Counted from the first letter of the stretch, positions 23,265 to 45,650 are shown. The stretch: DNA of 64,000 nt from Flaccisagitta enflata (GCA_965153355.1 OZ231126.1:15872001-15936000), one strand, 5' to 3'. Made by a program: numbers and translations. Notes: generated by a model from the sequence alone, not told the origin.

Positions 23265-23870
23265 GTAAGATGGTCAGCGATACTCGAGCCCTGCTTAAGT
23301 ATGTTATGCTTGAAGTTGAGGGAGGGAGCAGTGCAGCAGCTCGAAAGGGGTCAATGATTTATGCTTTCACACACAAGGGAAATTTTCTCCTATCAATTGA
23401 GATTTGGGACTCAAGAATGAAATTTGGGCCGTCAAGCTGGGATTAAGGCCTCCAGTCTGGGATTAGGGCCTTGAGCTGAGGCTGGGATTTGCGACTTAAG
23501 GCAGAAGTTTGGGTTTAAGGATGGGATTTGGCCCTCAAGGCCAGGATTTAAGTACGTGGCTAAGATTTGGGCCTCAAGGCTGGGATTTAAGCCTCGAGGA
23601 TTGGATTTGGCTCTCTAGGTTGGGATTTGGGTGGCGAGGGTGGGATTTGGGCCTGAAAGGTGGGATTTGGGCCTAGAGGGTGGTATTTGGGCCTTGAGGA
23701 CAGGATTTGGGCCCGGAGATTGGGATTTGGGCCTCAAGACTGGGATTTAGGCCATGAGACTGGGATTTTAGTTGAAGGTGGGGATGGAGGAGGAAGAGGA
23801 GAAAATTCCCCAGATGTGTGGAAGCATAGGTCATCGACCCCTTCAGGCTGCTGCCCAAAAAGCGTCGTAC
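23265..23870. repeat. fold-back element with GGGATTTGGGCCT minisatellite
   Basis: Outer arms: AAGGGGTCAATGATTTATGC near 23345 against GCATAGGTCATCGACCCCTT near 23825. Inside is about 380 bp of a 16-20-bp unit close to GGGATTTGGGCCTCAAGGCT, all in one orientation. Same family as 2138-2520. Confidence 0.7.
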
Positions 23871-24904
23871 AATTGCTGGGCTGAAAAATACAATTCCCGT
23901 GGCAACCGGCTGAGAGGCAACTCATCATTTCGCATACCACGAGTTCATGAATCTGGCAAAAGCAAAGAGCTCAATCGGTAACGAATTGGTTGTTTTACAC
24001 ATCCTCGAGGCTTCCGTTTAATCACCTCCCCTTTTCTCTCCCGATTCCGACATTTAAATTTAAGGATCGAATTAGTTAAAGATGTCTCATGTAGGGTAGC
24101 GAGGGGTGGGAGGGGTGGGGGGGGGGGGGGGAGACCACCCCTCGCCCCACCCCTCCCACCTCTCGGTTGAAATTGACCACCCCTCAGTTTACCCCTCCCA
24201 CCCCTCGGTTTACCCCTCCCACCCCTTGGTTAACCCCTGGGTCCACCCCTGGGTCTACCCCTGGGTCCACCCCTGGGTCCACCCCTGGGTCCACCCCTGG
24301 GTCCACCCCTCGGTTTTTTTTTTATACTTCAAAAATTTGATAAAATTGCTAGTTTGCAAATAGTACAAAAATCTTATTTACATATTGCAGTCTCAATACC
24401 TTTAAGTTCAAGGGATTTCATAATTCCAAAAACCAAAAAAGGTGGTGGCGGGGGAGGGTGGTTGTTCAAACTGAAATTGTTTATAAAATGCATAACCATT
24501 ATCTAAACTAAAATGAAAATGTCTACCTCTGGGTCTACCCCTCGGTCTACCCCTCGGTCTACCCCTCGGTCTACTTCCGGGTCTACCACTGGGTCTACCC
24601 CTCGTTTTTTTTTTTAAACATCAAAAATTTGATAAAATTGCTAGTTTACAAAAAGTACAAAAATCTCATTTACATATTGCAGTCTCAATACCTTTAAGTT
24701 CAAGGAATTTCATAATTCAAAAAACCAAAAAGGGTGGTGGTGGGGGAGGGTGGTGGTTCAAACTGAAAATGCACAACTATCATTTAATTTACAGCCTAGA
24801 GAAAAGAAACATTTTACAGATATATATATAGACATTTTTCTCACAGCAAGTAAAATATTTCATTGGTGGTAAAACAAAACTTTCTACCTTCAGCAAATTG
24901 AAAT

Positions 24905-25260
24905 ATGCCTAACCCCAACACAACCCCTAACCCTAAACCCAACACAACCCTTAACCCTAAACTCAACCCGTAACCCTAAACCTAACACAACCCTTAACCC
25001 TAAACCTAACATTACCCTTAACCCTAAACTTTGACAACCTTTAACCCTAAACCTTACACAACCCTTAACTCGCACCAACAACCCTTAACCCTAAACCTAA
25101 CACAACCCTTAACCCTAAGCCCAACACTACCCCTAACCCTAAACCCAACACTACTTGTAACCCTAAACCCAACACTACCCCTAACCCTAAATCAAACACC
25201 CCTTAACTCTAAACCCGACAACCCTTAACCCTAAACCCAACACAACCCTTAACCCTTAAC
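24905..25260 (-). repeat. telomere-like minisatellite, C-rich orientation
   Basis: About fourteen imperfect units around CCCTAAACCCAACACAACCC and CCTTAACCCTAA. The period is about 24 bp, so it is a minisatellite built from TTAGGG/TTTAGGG-like words and not a pure telomere repeat. Confidence 0.85.
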
Positions 25261-26039
25261 TTATGTTTAGTCCTTCATGTTAAACCTAATTAAGACTAAC
25301 TTAACACAGTGGGCCTTAATTGGATATGAGTTCAAAATAATCCTCGATGGTAGTGACTTGTGTAAGTTGGTATAATTTTTAGTGGAGAATAAATGTTGAC
25401 CCTTTAAAAAAGAATTTCCTTGAAATTTTTTGCAAAAATGACTAAAACGTTTTAAATTTTTCAAATATTTGATATAAAACTTAAGGATTTATCTGTTTTG
25501 AATTTTTGATACAAGATTCATTTTCCTGATAAAATTTTCAATCATTTGATAGGTCGCACTATATAGTTTTATTAATAAAAAAAATCTTCAATTTCTATAC
25601 CATTGTTACAAATAAAATAACGGTGGCCTGAAACATGAAAATCTTATTTTTTCATAAAACTATATAGCGTGACCTATCAAATGATTGGAAATTTTACCTG
25701 GAATATGAATCTTGAATCAGAGTTTTAAAATAGATATATCCTTCAGATCTATATGTAAATATAAGGGAAAATTGATAATTTTTAATGAATTTTACAAAAA
25801 TTTTCAAGGGAATTTTTTTTTTAAAGGTCAACATCAATTCTCCACAATGAATTCTACCTACTTATACACGTCACTTCCATCGAGGATTTTTTTGAACTGA
25901 TATCTGATTAAGGCCCACTGTGTTAAAACAGACCCAAACCCTTTCCCACGAAGGCACTTCATTCATGCAGGTTATTTAAACAGGTTTTTTATGCAAGGTT
26001 ATGATTTCAAATTAAAGGTTAGGGTTGTGTTTTTTTAGC

Positions 26040-26355
26040 GCTAGATATAAATGTTAAGGTTAAGGATTGTGTTGGGTTTAGGGTTAGGGGTTGTATTGGG
26101 TTTAGGGTTAGGGGTTGTGTTGGGTTTAGTGTTTTTTTAATTAGGGTTGGGGCTGGATATAAATGTTAGGGCTGGATACAAATGTTAAAGTTAAGGTTAG
26201 GGGTTGTGTTGGGTTTAGGGTTAGGGGTTGTATTGGGTTTAGGGTTAGGGGTTGAGTTGGGTTTAGGGTTGGGGGTTGTATTGGGTTTAAGGTTAGAGGT
26301 TGTGTTAAGTTTAGGGTTAAGGGTTGTGTTAGGTTTAAGGTTAAGGGCTGTATCA
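26040..26355 (+). repeat. telomere-like minisatellite, G-rich orientation
   Basis: Inverted partner of the 24905-25260 array: repeats of GTTGGGTTTAGGGTTAGGGG with variants. Confidence 0.85.
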
Positions 26356-26756
26356 AGTTAAAAGTTCATTACCCCTCACTACCCCTCAAACCACCCCTCA
26401 CCCCACCCCTCGCCTTACCCCACCCCTTGCCCCACCCTCGCCTTACCCCACCCCTCGCCCTACCCCACCCCTCGCTTTACCCTTGCCACCCCTCGCTACC
26501 CCTACATAATTTCAAACCACCCTTCACTTCTTGACCACCCCTAGCTACCCCTCACTACCCCTCACTTCCCCTCATGAGACATCTATAACTAATTTTAGCC
26601 AAATTTAATTATAACTCTTGGTGTAACTCGCCGATTTCCTTTCCAGTTTGTTCCTCCAGATCATTCAGCAGGCGATGTTCGTGGGTCGATAGCTCGCGAC
26701 AACGGCAAATTCTCTTCACTATCTAGGCTTTCCGCTCCTAATTGAAAAGAATCAAG

Positions 26757-37844
<11,088 letters not shown>

Positions 37845-37925
37845 ACGGAAGGACTGGACTCTTTGAGGACGAGCTGCGAATTTGAACCTGATGAAATTTC
37901 TTTACCGCCCCGTTTCCATGGTCGG

Positions 37926-40063
37926 CCATACAGTACGAGAATCAAAGAACTGGGTAACTGGAGGGAAGCTATATCTGTAAAACGGCTAGGATTCATGATC
38001 AAATTTTTTACCACAAAATGCACCTATACGTGTACTATGTTGTTTAAGGTTTTGGAGCCATTCCAACAAATTCATTTTTTTTTTGTCCAAAAATTTTTTT
38101 TCTGTTTTTGGCTGATTTTGACCACAAAAATCACACTAAAAAAATATTCTTTTACATGTATATTAGTTAGATGCGATAACACAAATTTCATTTTTTGTTG
38201 GGGATTTTCCGCCAATTTTTGTGGCTATGGCACCCAAAACTCAAAAAACACAAAAAGTGGGATATTTCCTAATATTTTCAACAAAATCCCTTGATTTTTG
38301 GTTTGGTAGTAGTTTTAGGATTCACTAATAAGTGTCCCAAATTTCAGCTCTTAAAATGAATTTTTGATACAGTTATGAAATTTTAAATTTTTCACAAAAT
38401 GCAATCTAGGACGATTTTTGGCCAAATTTTTTTTTTCAAATAAAAAATTTTGCCAATTGTTATTTTTTGATAAAATAAATAACAAATTATGAGTTTCTAA
38501 AAAAATTTTTGAACTAGCCCTCTTATTAAAAAAAATTTTTTCTCAAAATTTGTGAAAATGACCCATTTTTTGAAGTTGAATAAAAACTGTTCCTGTGATC
38601 CGATCATCTTCATTTTTGGTAGAGTTGTTACCTGTTATCTACCTTAACTTCACCTAAAATTTGAGCTCACTGCTACTAACGGTTGCGGAGATATTGACGT
38701 TCAAAGTTACTTTGTCAGAGCAAAATCAGCAAAATTGACATTTTGGCCATTTTTGAGCTTTTATAAAATTGTATTTTTTCCTTCACACACCTCCATTTTG
38801 GCTGAAGTTACTCATTTTTATGCATATATTCATATTGCAAAATTTCACACCTGTCAGTCAAGCCGTTTTACGGTTATGGTGGTCCAAAGTTTTAAAAAAT
38901 GCAAATTTTTCAATCAAATCTTAGGCGGAAAAATCAGCAAAAATTTTTCAAAAAAAGGTCTCCAAAGGGGGGGGGGTCCAAAAAATTAGAAATTATTTTA
39001 TTTTCCCAACTCAAAAACCCTGATGAAAACTTTTTTTTCAATTTTTTTTTCAAATTTTCACAATAGTTTTTGTTGAAAAATTTGCATTTTTTGAAACTTT
39101 GGACCACCATAACTGTTAAACGGCTTAACTGACAAGTGTGAAATTTTGGAATATGAATATTTGCATAAACATGAGTAACTTCAGCCAAAATGGAGGTGTG
39201 TGAAGGAAAAAATACAATTTTATAAAAGCTCAAAAATGGCCAAAATGTCAATTTTGCTGATTTTGCTCTGACAAAGTAACTTTGAACGTCAATATCTCCG
39301 CAACCGTTAGTCGCAGTGAGCTCAAATTTTAGGTGAAGTTAGGGTAGATAACAGGTGACAACTCCACCAAAAATGAAGATGATCGGATGACAGGAACAGT
39401 TTTTATTCAACTTCAAAAAATGGGTCATTTTCACAAATTTTGAGAGAAAAAAATTTTTTTCTAAGAGGGCTAGTTCAAAATTTTTTTTAGAAACTCTTAA
39501 TTTGTTATTTATCTTATCAAAAAATAACAATTGCCAAATTTTTTTATTTGAAAAAAAAAAATTTTGACCAAAAAACGTCCTACATTGCATTTTGTGAAAA
39601 ATTTAAAATTTCATAACTGTATCAAAAATTCATTTTAAGAACTGAAATTTTGCACACTTATTAGTGAATCCTAAAACTACTACCACACCAAAAATCAAGG
39701 GATTTTGTTGAAAATCTTAGGAAATATCCCACTTTTTGTGTTTTTTGAGTTTTGGGTGCCATAGCCACAAAAATTGGCGGAAAATCCCCAACAAAAAATG
39801 AAATTTGTGTTAACGCATCTAACTAATATACATGTGAAAGAATATTTTTTTAGTGTGATTTTTGTGGTCAAAATCAGCCAAAAACAGAAAAAAAATTTTT
39901 GGACAAAAAAAAAATGAATTTGTTGGAATGGCTCCAAAACCTTAAACAACATAGTACACCTATAGGTGCATTTTGTGGTAAAAAATTTGATCATGAATCC
40001 TAGCCGTTTTACAGATATGGCTTCCCTCCAGTTACCCAGTTCTTTGATTCTCGTACTGTATGG
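37926..40063. repeat. fold-back element, about 2.1 kb, starting 82 bp after the RBBP6 stop
   Basis: Nearly perfect arms: CCATACAGTACGAGAATCAA at 37926 against TTGATTCTCGTACTGTATGG at 40063. The arms run to about 38920 and 39075, leaving a loop near 150 bp. Inner arm match: GGTGGTCCAAAGTTTTAAAA against GAAACTTTGGACCACC. The ends contain TA-CAGT...ACTG-TA, the arrangement of Tc1/mariner-type termini with a TA target, but the match continues two bases further out, so the exact ends are uncertain. No transposase. AATAAA occurs at 38474 and 38579 on the RBBP6 sense strand. Confidence 0.9.
38474..38584 (+). terminator. candidate RBBP6 poly(A) signals inside the fold-back
   Basis: AATAAA at 38474-38479 and 38579-38584. 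The 81 bases between the RBBP6 stop and the fold-back have none, so the transcript probably ends within the inverted repeat. Confidence 0.45.
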
Positions 40064-40454
40064 TATTTACCATCTACCATGATTTCAATTTGAATGGAGA
40101 TACAACAATAACGTTTTGAGATATTTGACATTCTATTTCGTACGAATTCTCGAATTTAGACGTGCGTCAACAGCTTCCCCGAAAGCTCGTGGATACTTTT
40201 TTTTCAAGTTTTGGTCGAATCTTTGTTTGTCGCTTGTTATAAATAATTTTGTGTTGAAATCAAGACGATTAGCAGAATTCTTCATGATACATGATAAGTT
40301 TGTCTGTGTGTTTGCGAGTGGATGTAATAAATCGTTTTTTTTTCCCTTGTCTAGATGACATGAAATACGTAGAATGTGACTTGGACGGCGTCTCCAGCAA
40401 GCTGAGTATAACCGATTGGTGACGATGGCGTTATTGGTTATCCGGATATAGTTC
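40064..40454. other. no recognised gene between fold-back and LINE
   Basis: Short AT-rich spacer. The true 3' end of the LINE could lie within it, because no target-site duplication could be identified. Confidence 0.4.
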
Positions 40455-40767
40455 TTTGAGAGAGAAAGAAAAGACATTTATTGTACATGTAAAGCGGAGT
40501 AAACAAGTACAAAGGGACGGTATGGATTAAACAGAAGTAAAATCCCTTCCCCCAATTCAATTATTAAATAAGGCATGATAGGCATGCGAATAAGTTAAAA
40601 AACAAAAACAAAAACAAAAAAACAAACAAATGTTCAGGTAACATTCGCGGTACGAATCAGTAACAAAAACAATGGCAATATGATTAGAAAAAAATGTTTT
40701 TTGTCAAGGCAGTTGTGCCGAGAATAGTGAAAGATTAATTTTTTTTAAATGTATATCATCGATCTGT

Positions 40768-43596
40768 CTAAGTAACGAGTAAGTTGTCTAAAGGAGAGAG
40801 ATGGCGATTGTCGGTTGAAGGCACATGATCATTAACAAGAGATTCAATGTGTGGGTTTTTCGATCTCATAGTATTAAGTAATTTTCCGTTTAGCATTAGT
40901 AGTCTCACAAATATTGGTTCAATAGCCGCATACTCATGAAGCAGTTCTGTTCGTATGTATCGCGGAAGACGCAGACAAATTCTAATGGCTTCATTTTGTA
41001 AGTGTTGAAGACGAGAAAGTTGGGTTTTGGGCGCCGACATAAATGCCGCACTACCGTATTCTACAATCGGTCTCACATAGACTTTATACAGCCGCATTAG
41101 AGTTGGTGCATCTGTACCATTAGAAGCCAGGACCCTCAGTACGTTCAGTCGCCGCGATGCTCGGTCAAGAACAGAGTCAGTGTGCTTTTTGAAAGCGAGA
41201 AGCCCATCAATTTCAATGCCGAGAAACTTAGCCGAATTTGTTGGTCGAATGATGTTGTCAAATAGATGCAACGCATAATTCTCTTCCTCGATACCGCGAT
41301 TCCTTGTTATGATGAGAAAGTTGGACTTATCACCATTGAGCTTAACTCGCCATTTCCGGCACCATGATTCTAACAGGTTCAGCGCCCTTTGTAATTTGCT
41401 AATTGAATAAGATCGAGTGAAGGCAGAAGTCCAAAGTGCCGTGTCATCAGCAAATTGCGACAAACTACAGAGCTCTTGGATTCCCTCCGGGTAATCATTA
41501 ACGTATATAATATATATGAGAGGAGAAAGAGGACTGCCTTGAGGTGTTCCTGCGTTTAAAGTGACTGTTTGAGAGTAGCATCCCTCGTAGAGTACCGTAA
41601 GCGACCGATCCGTGAGAAATGACGAAAGCAGTCGTATGATTCGTGATGGCAAGTTAAGATTCTTTTTTAACTTGTATCTAATACCGTTATGCCAGCAACG
41701 ATCAAATGCCGCTTCGGCATCCAGAAACAGCGCCGCCGTTGTTTGTTGTCGTTTGAACCCAGTATGACATTCTTCCGATAGACGTAGTAACTGCTCGCTC
41801 GTCATGTGCTTCCGCCGGAATCCGCTTTGAGAAGCTGCAAACAGGTTGTTTTCTTCAAGATGAGAAGAAAGTCGATTTGCCACTATCCTCTCCAGAACCT
41901 TTCCAATGCAAGAGAGAAGCGAAATTGGACGATAGTTTTTTGCAAATTTTGTATCTTTATTTGGCTTGGGGATAAGCTTAACAATAGCCGATTTCCACTT
42001 GACGGGAAAGTATCCAAGGTGAATGGCATCGGAGAAAACTTGACACATGTTTTGCTTCATTTTCTCTGGCAATTTTTTGATAAGGAAATAGCTTACGCCA
42101 TCTTGCCCAACTGCTGAACGATTCTTACATTTTGCAAGATTTAAATCCAGCTCATCAAGACTGACTTTTTGGCAAAGACTTGAATCGTCTCCAGGTTCCT
42201 CCTGTAGATAGGTCTCATTTTTGTCAATGGTGTAAGTTTTTTCATTTTGTTCTAGAAACCTCTCCACAGAAACTTTCCATCCGTCGTCAAAACCAACATA
42301 GTCTGGCTCTTGATGGATTCTCTGAAGTCGTTGAGCAAAGAGGTCTGCCTTCTCCTGGCTTGTTGTTGCTTTGGCACCATTCTCGTCTTCAATGCGTTTT
42401 TGTGACGAAGGCGGGGCATCTCCATCCGTGACTGATCGCGCTACAATGCCGAAAGTATGAAAGAATTTTCTTGAGTTTTTCTCGCGGTTTAGACTTTCAC
42501 AATGGCGCTCCAAATCTTGTTGCTTCTCCTTCTTTTGAAGTTTTTTAATTTCGTTACCAAGGCGATTGATCTTAGTCATAATCTCTCGGACCAGCATCAT
42601 ATTTTGCTGCTGCAAAGCATCATTTTTCTGCCTTCTCAATTTACGCTTCTCTTTCACCTTGACCTGGATCTCGGGAGTAAAGCGGTTCAGACTCGGTTTT
42701 TTTATTAATGTATTTGGGCAACTGCTTTCGAAAGCCGATGTTATTTGACTTGTCAGTAATTCCACATTTGCATCCAACTCGGCAGGTGTGGATGATGATG
42801 GAATGGGCCGCTGATTGTTCAAGATTCGATTCCATTTCGCCGTGTTCATTTTTTCTGGTTTTCTAACATATCGAGGCGATGGCGCTGACATGGCATCAAA
42901 TTGCAATAGAACATGCACTGGATAGTGGTCGCTCCCAACGTCGAATCCGACCCAAAAGTCCTTGAGCAATTGCGCTGAGTAAACGTTTCCAATCATGAGG
43001 TCGAGGCTTTCTTCCTTGCCCGTGGCTGGGTCACAACGTGTCATACTGTCGTTATTGAAAACGACAAGATTGTTTGTGACTAGACTCTGCATCAGTTCAG
43101 TTCCTCGCGTATCAGTTCGAGTGGAGCCCCAGAAAGTATTTTTGCAGTTGAGATCTCCAGTAAGTAGACAATTACCTCTCATGGATCCCACATAATTGAT
43201 AATGGCATCGTTTGGGGTGGTTAGAGGCGGATTATAATATGAGAATATTTTAAGACTTGGTCGCTTTCCATCACTTAGTATCTCTATGCCAATGATCTCT
43301 TCAGATCTAAATTTGTCTTTCACTTCTTCAATTTCAATTATGTCCTTTATATCTTTTCGAGCTAAGATCATGCTTCCGCGTGAGCCGCCAATCGAGTTAT
43401 GTTCGCGTCTTGCCGCAACATTATAGCCATTTACTTCATAATTTAGGTTCAACGGGAGTTTTGTTTCATTCAGACAAATCACTTCCGGGAACTTCATTTC
43501 AGCAAGATAATTTTCAAGGTTAATCTTATTGCTTCTTGCACCGCGAATGTTCAAGTGAACAACTTCATATTTGTACAAATGAGCTGGTTGATCCAT
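40768..43596 (-). CDS. LINE ORF2, AP endonuclease and reverse transcriptase
   Basis: 942 residues. The N-terminal apurinic-type endonuclease (about 1-235) shows LNIRGARSNK, CLNETKL, GDLNCKNTFWG and SDHYPVHVLL, which carry the expected catalytic Asn/Glu/Asp/His positions. The reverse transcriptase (about 480-760) shows KLIPKPNKD, NYRPISLLSCIGKVLERI, ALFLDAEAAFDRCWH, GTPQGSPLSPLIY and the catalytic FADD box (LSQFADDTALW, near 716). No RNase H follows; the protein ends soon after a short C-terminal region. All motifs are intact and the frame is unbroken, so the copy could be young and active. Translation presumably follows ORF1 by termination-reinitiation at TAATG. Confidence 0.95.
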   Translation of the reverse strand: MDQPAHLYKYEVVHLNIRGARSNKINLENYLAEMKFPEVICLNETKLPLNLNYEVNGYNVAARREHNSIGGSRGSMILARKDIKDIIEIEEVKDKFRSEEIIGIEILSDGKRPSLKIFSYYNPPLTTPNDAIINYVGSMRGNCLLTGDLNCKNTFWGSTRTDTRGTELMQSLVTNNLVVFNNDSMTRCDPATGKEESLDLMIGNVYSAQLLKDFWVGFDVGSDHYPVHVLLQFDAMSAPSPRYVRKPEKMNTAKWNRILNNQRPIPSSSTPAELDANVELLTSQITSAFESSCPNTLIKKPSLNRFTPEIQVKVKEKRKLRRQKNDALQQQNMMLVREIMTKINRLGNEIKKLQKKEKQQDLERHCESLNREKNSRKFFHTFGIVARSVTDGDAPPSSQKRIEDENGAKATTSQEKADLFAQRLQRIHQEPDYVGFDDGWKVSVERFLEQNEKTYTIDKNETYLQEEPGDDSSLCQKVSLDELDLNLAKCKNRSAVGQDGVSYFLIKKLPEKMKQNMCQVFSDAIHLGYFPVKWKSAIVKLIPKPNKDTKFAKNYRPISLLSCIGKVLERIVANRLSSHLEENNLFAASQSGFRRKHMTSEQLLRLSEECHTGFKRQQTTAALFLDAEAAFDRCWHNGIRYKLKKNLNLPSRIIRLLSSFLTDRSLTVLYEGCYSQTVTLNAGTPQGSPLSPLIYIIYVNDYPEGIQELCSLSQFADDTALWTSAFTRSYSISKLQRALNLLESWCRKWRVKLNGDKSNFLIITRNRGIEEENYALHLFDNIIRPTNSAKFLGIEIDGLLAFKKHTDSVLDRASRRLNVLRVLASNGTDAPTLMRLYKVYVRPIVEYGSAAFMSAPKTQLSRLQHLQNEAIRICLRLPRYIRTELLHEYAAIEPIFVRLLMLNGKLLNTMRSKNPHIESLVNDHVPSTDNRHLSPLDNLLVT

Positions 43597-45038
43597 TATG
43601 AGGTGGCTGAGGTACTTCCTTCTGGTTGCATGTTTGGCAAATCAGCTGGTGCAGGTTTTGGGAAGCATTTGGCCATGACACGCTCCTTGACGTCGTTGTG
43701 GTCAATCGGCGCTGAGGCTGGTCCAAATGGCAGCTTGTTGGCAGCATTGCTGACATTTGCAGCAATTTTTCCGACTTTGAGTGGCAAACCGATTTTGCTC
43801 ACATTTCTGTCTTGAATGTCGTAAGTCAGTTCGCAGACACATTGAGCCAATGCCTCCGTAAGCATCATGACAACACTTTCCTTAACCTCTTGAAGGATTT
43901 GCTGCAGGTATTCCCGCGTAACAGATGCAGAGGCGACTTGGGCAAAGGTCGGAGTTTTTTTCGAGTCAACAGCTCCACGTAGATTAGGACATTCCAATGA
44001 CCAAGCAGCATGTGAACCAGAGCAGTTGGCACATTTGAAGTTTTCTTTGGTCACTGTGCACTCTGATTTTCTATGCGGCCCGGCGCATAGGACACACTTT
44101 TGCTCAAAAGGGCAGTCTGCCACAAGATGATCTGCAATCTTTTGACACTTAAAGCATTGTTTTACCTTCGGATAGGATTTTGCATCTTCTTTAGCTGTTT
44201 CACATTTGTAATGCATCTGATCTAGATTAATGCCCGAGCGGAGGAGACTTTTTTTTGTTTCCTCATCTTTGAGGATAAGACGGAACAATTTTGTCGGTTT
44301 GCCATTAGCGCGACTTATGATCCTTTTCACTTTGCGGTAAGGAAGCTCTTGCCGCTGCAAGATCTCATCCATCTCTTCCTGAGTCACAGACTCGTCGACG
44401 TTTTTTATGATGACTTGATGAGTTATTTGCTGCTCCTTTGGAACACGTGCACTAACATTACTTCCAAGTGGACACTGTGCGGGAAAGGCGTCTTTCTTAA
44501 GAAGCGCGTTGCAATCCTTAGGATTTTTCGGTTTAACGAGGACGTCTCCAGATGCTGTCAATCGAAGACCATCTGGACGAAGCATAACATTTGGTTTTGC
44601 CTCTGCAAAAGCCTTGGAGAGTCGAGTCGGATGTTTTTTTGTCGCTTCGTCGACGCCTTCAAGAATGACGACCTGAGTAGCGTAATCGGTTGTTGATGCC
44701 GTTGACGACGACGCTGTGGACGCCGCTGACGACGCCGCTGACGACGCCGCCGACGACGACGCCGCCGATGACGACGAGGATGACGCCGCATTCGGTGGAG
44801 CCTTTTTCCTTTGTTGTTTTGGCGCCGGCGTCTCTTCAAATTCCGAGTCACTGTCGTCACGCTCACTAGAAAGCCTCGCCCTTCCTCGTTGCGTGTTTGA
44901 GCTGCAGCTGCCGAGCATATCTTGCAGTTTGTTGTTGAGCAGGGTCGTAACGGCGGAATCGAGGTTGAATCCGTTCCCGCCTGAGACAACAGCCGGCTCT
45001 TTCCCTTTTTGTCCCTTTTTGTTCTTGGATTTTGTCAT
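43596..45038 (-). CDS. LINE ORF1, Gag-like RNA-binding protein with three zinc knuckles
   Basis: 480 residues. Starts MTKSKNKKGQKGKE, followed by a Ser/Ala-rich low-complexity linker (about 85-125) and a conserved middle with RRM-like character (HQVIIKNVDESVTQEEMDEI, about 210-230). Three Cys/His knuckles follow: CFKCQKIADHLVADC (about 296), CVLCAGPHRKSEC (about 315) and CANCSGSHAAWSLEC (about 338). This is the standard ORF1 layout of Jockey/I-group LINEs: it coats the element RNA and forms the RNP used in target-primed reverse transcription. Its stop overlaps the ORF2 start as TAATG. No frameshift or internal stop is present. Confidence 0.9.
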   Translation of the reverse strand: MTKSKNKKGQKGKEPAVVSGGNGFNLDSAVTTLLNNKLQDMLGSCSSNTQRGRARLSSERDDSDSEFEETPAPKQQRKKAPPNAASSSSSSAASSSAASSAASSAASTASSSTASTTDYATQVVILEGVDEATKKHPTRLSKAFAEAKPNVMLRPDGLRLTASGDVLVKPKNPKDCNALLKKDAFPAQCPLGSNVSARVPKEQQITHQVIIKNVDESVTQEEMDEILQRQELPYRKVKRIISRANGKPTKLFRLILKDEETKKSLLRSGINLDQMHYKCETAKEDAKSYPKVKQCFKCQKIADHLVADCPFEQKCVLCAGPHRKSECTVTKENFKCANCSGSHAAWSLECPNLRGAVDSKKTPTFAQVASASVTREYLQQILQEVKESVVMMLTEALAQCVCELTYDIQDRNVSKIGLPLKVGKIAANVSNAANKLPFGPASAPIDHNDVKERVMAKCFPKPAPADLPNMQPEGSTSATS

Positions 45039-45110
45039 GATGACTTGTTCTCAGCAACCGAAGAATGAGGACATGAAAGAGAAAGAAAGGAAGAGGGAAA
45101 ATGTTTAGGT

Positions 45111-45144
45111 CACGTCGGTCACTAATATCAGGCCGAAGGACTGA
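45111..45144 (-). promoter_or_regulatory. candidate internal LINE promoter (Inr + DPE)
   Basis: Reading the minus strand, TCAGTC matches the initiator consensus TCAKTY, with +1 at 45142. CGACGTG matches six of seven positions of the DPE word RGWCGTG at the expected distance. The position just upstream of ORF1 supports it; function is inferred. Confidence 0.5.
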
Positions 45145-45312
45145 CTCTCACCAGATTCTGGTCGAATTCGCGCCCTGAAATATCTCGACGGTCGATTGAA
45201 TTGGTTGGCCTGGATTTGTCGTGGATCGTCCTATAATCTTTGATCACGTGTTTATCACCGACGTTCCCAAACAAGGTTTCCCGTGAATGGCCGCTTTTTG
45301 CAACGTATATCG

Positions 45313-45394
<82 letters not shown>

Positions 45395-45650
45395 GACGTT
45401 GTTGTTGTTGTTGACGTTGTTGTTGTTGTTGACGTTTTTGTTGTTGATGACGTTGTTGTTGATGACGTTGTTGGTTTTGTTGTTAAACAAAGCGAAATCG
45501 TTGGCAAAATGAGGCACAGTCACGTATTTCTTTTCACCGCGAAGCTGGGTACACTTTTTGCTTTTTGCGTAAGGTTGTTTCTAGGGTTTATTGTTTATTT
45601 TTGGTTTGACAAGTACAATTTAGTTTGTGATACAACCCGAAGCTAGGTAA
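45143..45650 (+). repeat. (GTT)n microsatellite and flank of LINE
   Basis: About 165 bp of GTT with GAC interruptions at about 45310-45478. The flanking sequence is non-coding. Confidence 0.9.

Larger units (their letters stand above)
24053..26610. repeat. composite fold-back, about 2.6 kb, just upstream of RBBP6
   Basis: Outer arms TTAGTTAAAGATGTCTCATG (24072) and CATGAGACATCTATAACTAA (26572) are inverted. Inward of these come GGTAGCGAGGGGTGGG against CCACCCCTCGC blocks, (CCACCCCTGGGT)n and telomere-like arrays in opposite orientation. An inner inverted repeat lies at 25301-25926 (TTAACACAGTGGGCCTTAAT against TTAAGGCCCACTGTGTTAA). The inner core ATTTGATAGGTCGCACTATA resembles the core of the fold-back at 55570-56853, so at least two elements are nested. 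Confidence 0.8.
40455..45142 (-). mobile_element. full-length Jockey-type non-LTR retrotransposon (LINE)
   Basis: It carries two intact overlapping ORFs (ORF1 43596-45038, ORF2 40768-43596), an AP-endonuclease/RT architecture and no RNase H, which fits the Jockey clade. A likely 5' end is an initiator TCAGTC (45144-45139) with GACGTG at 45116-45111, about +27 to +32. This is the Inr plus DPE spacing used by Drosophila Jockey and I elements. The 5' UTR would be about 104 nt. The 3' UTR contains an A/C-rich stretch near 40590-40630 on the plus strand and AATAAA at 40482-40477 on the minus strand. Target-site duplications and the precise 3' end were not found. Confidence 0.85.

Noticed and set aside
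24905-26355. True telomere or chromosome fusion point
   Set aside because: The unit is about 24 bp of mixed words rather than a pure hexamer, the two arrays lie symmetrically inside a fold-back, and genes continue on the right.
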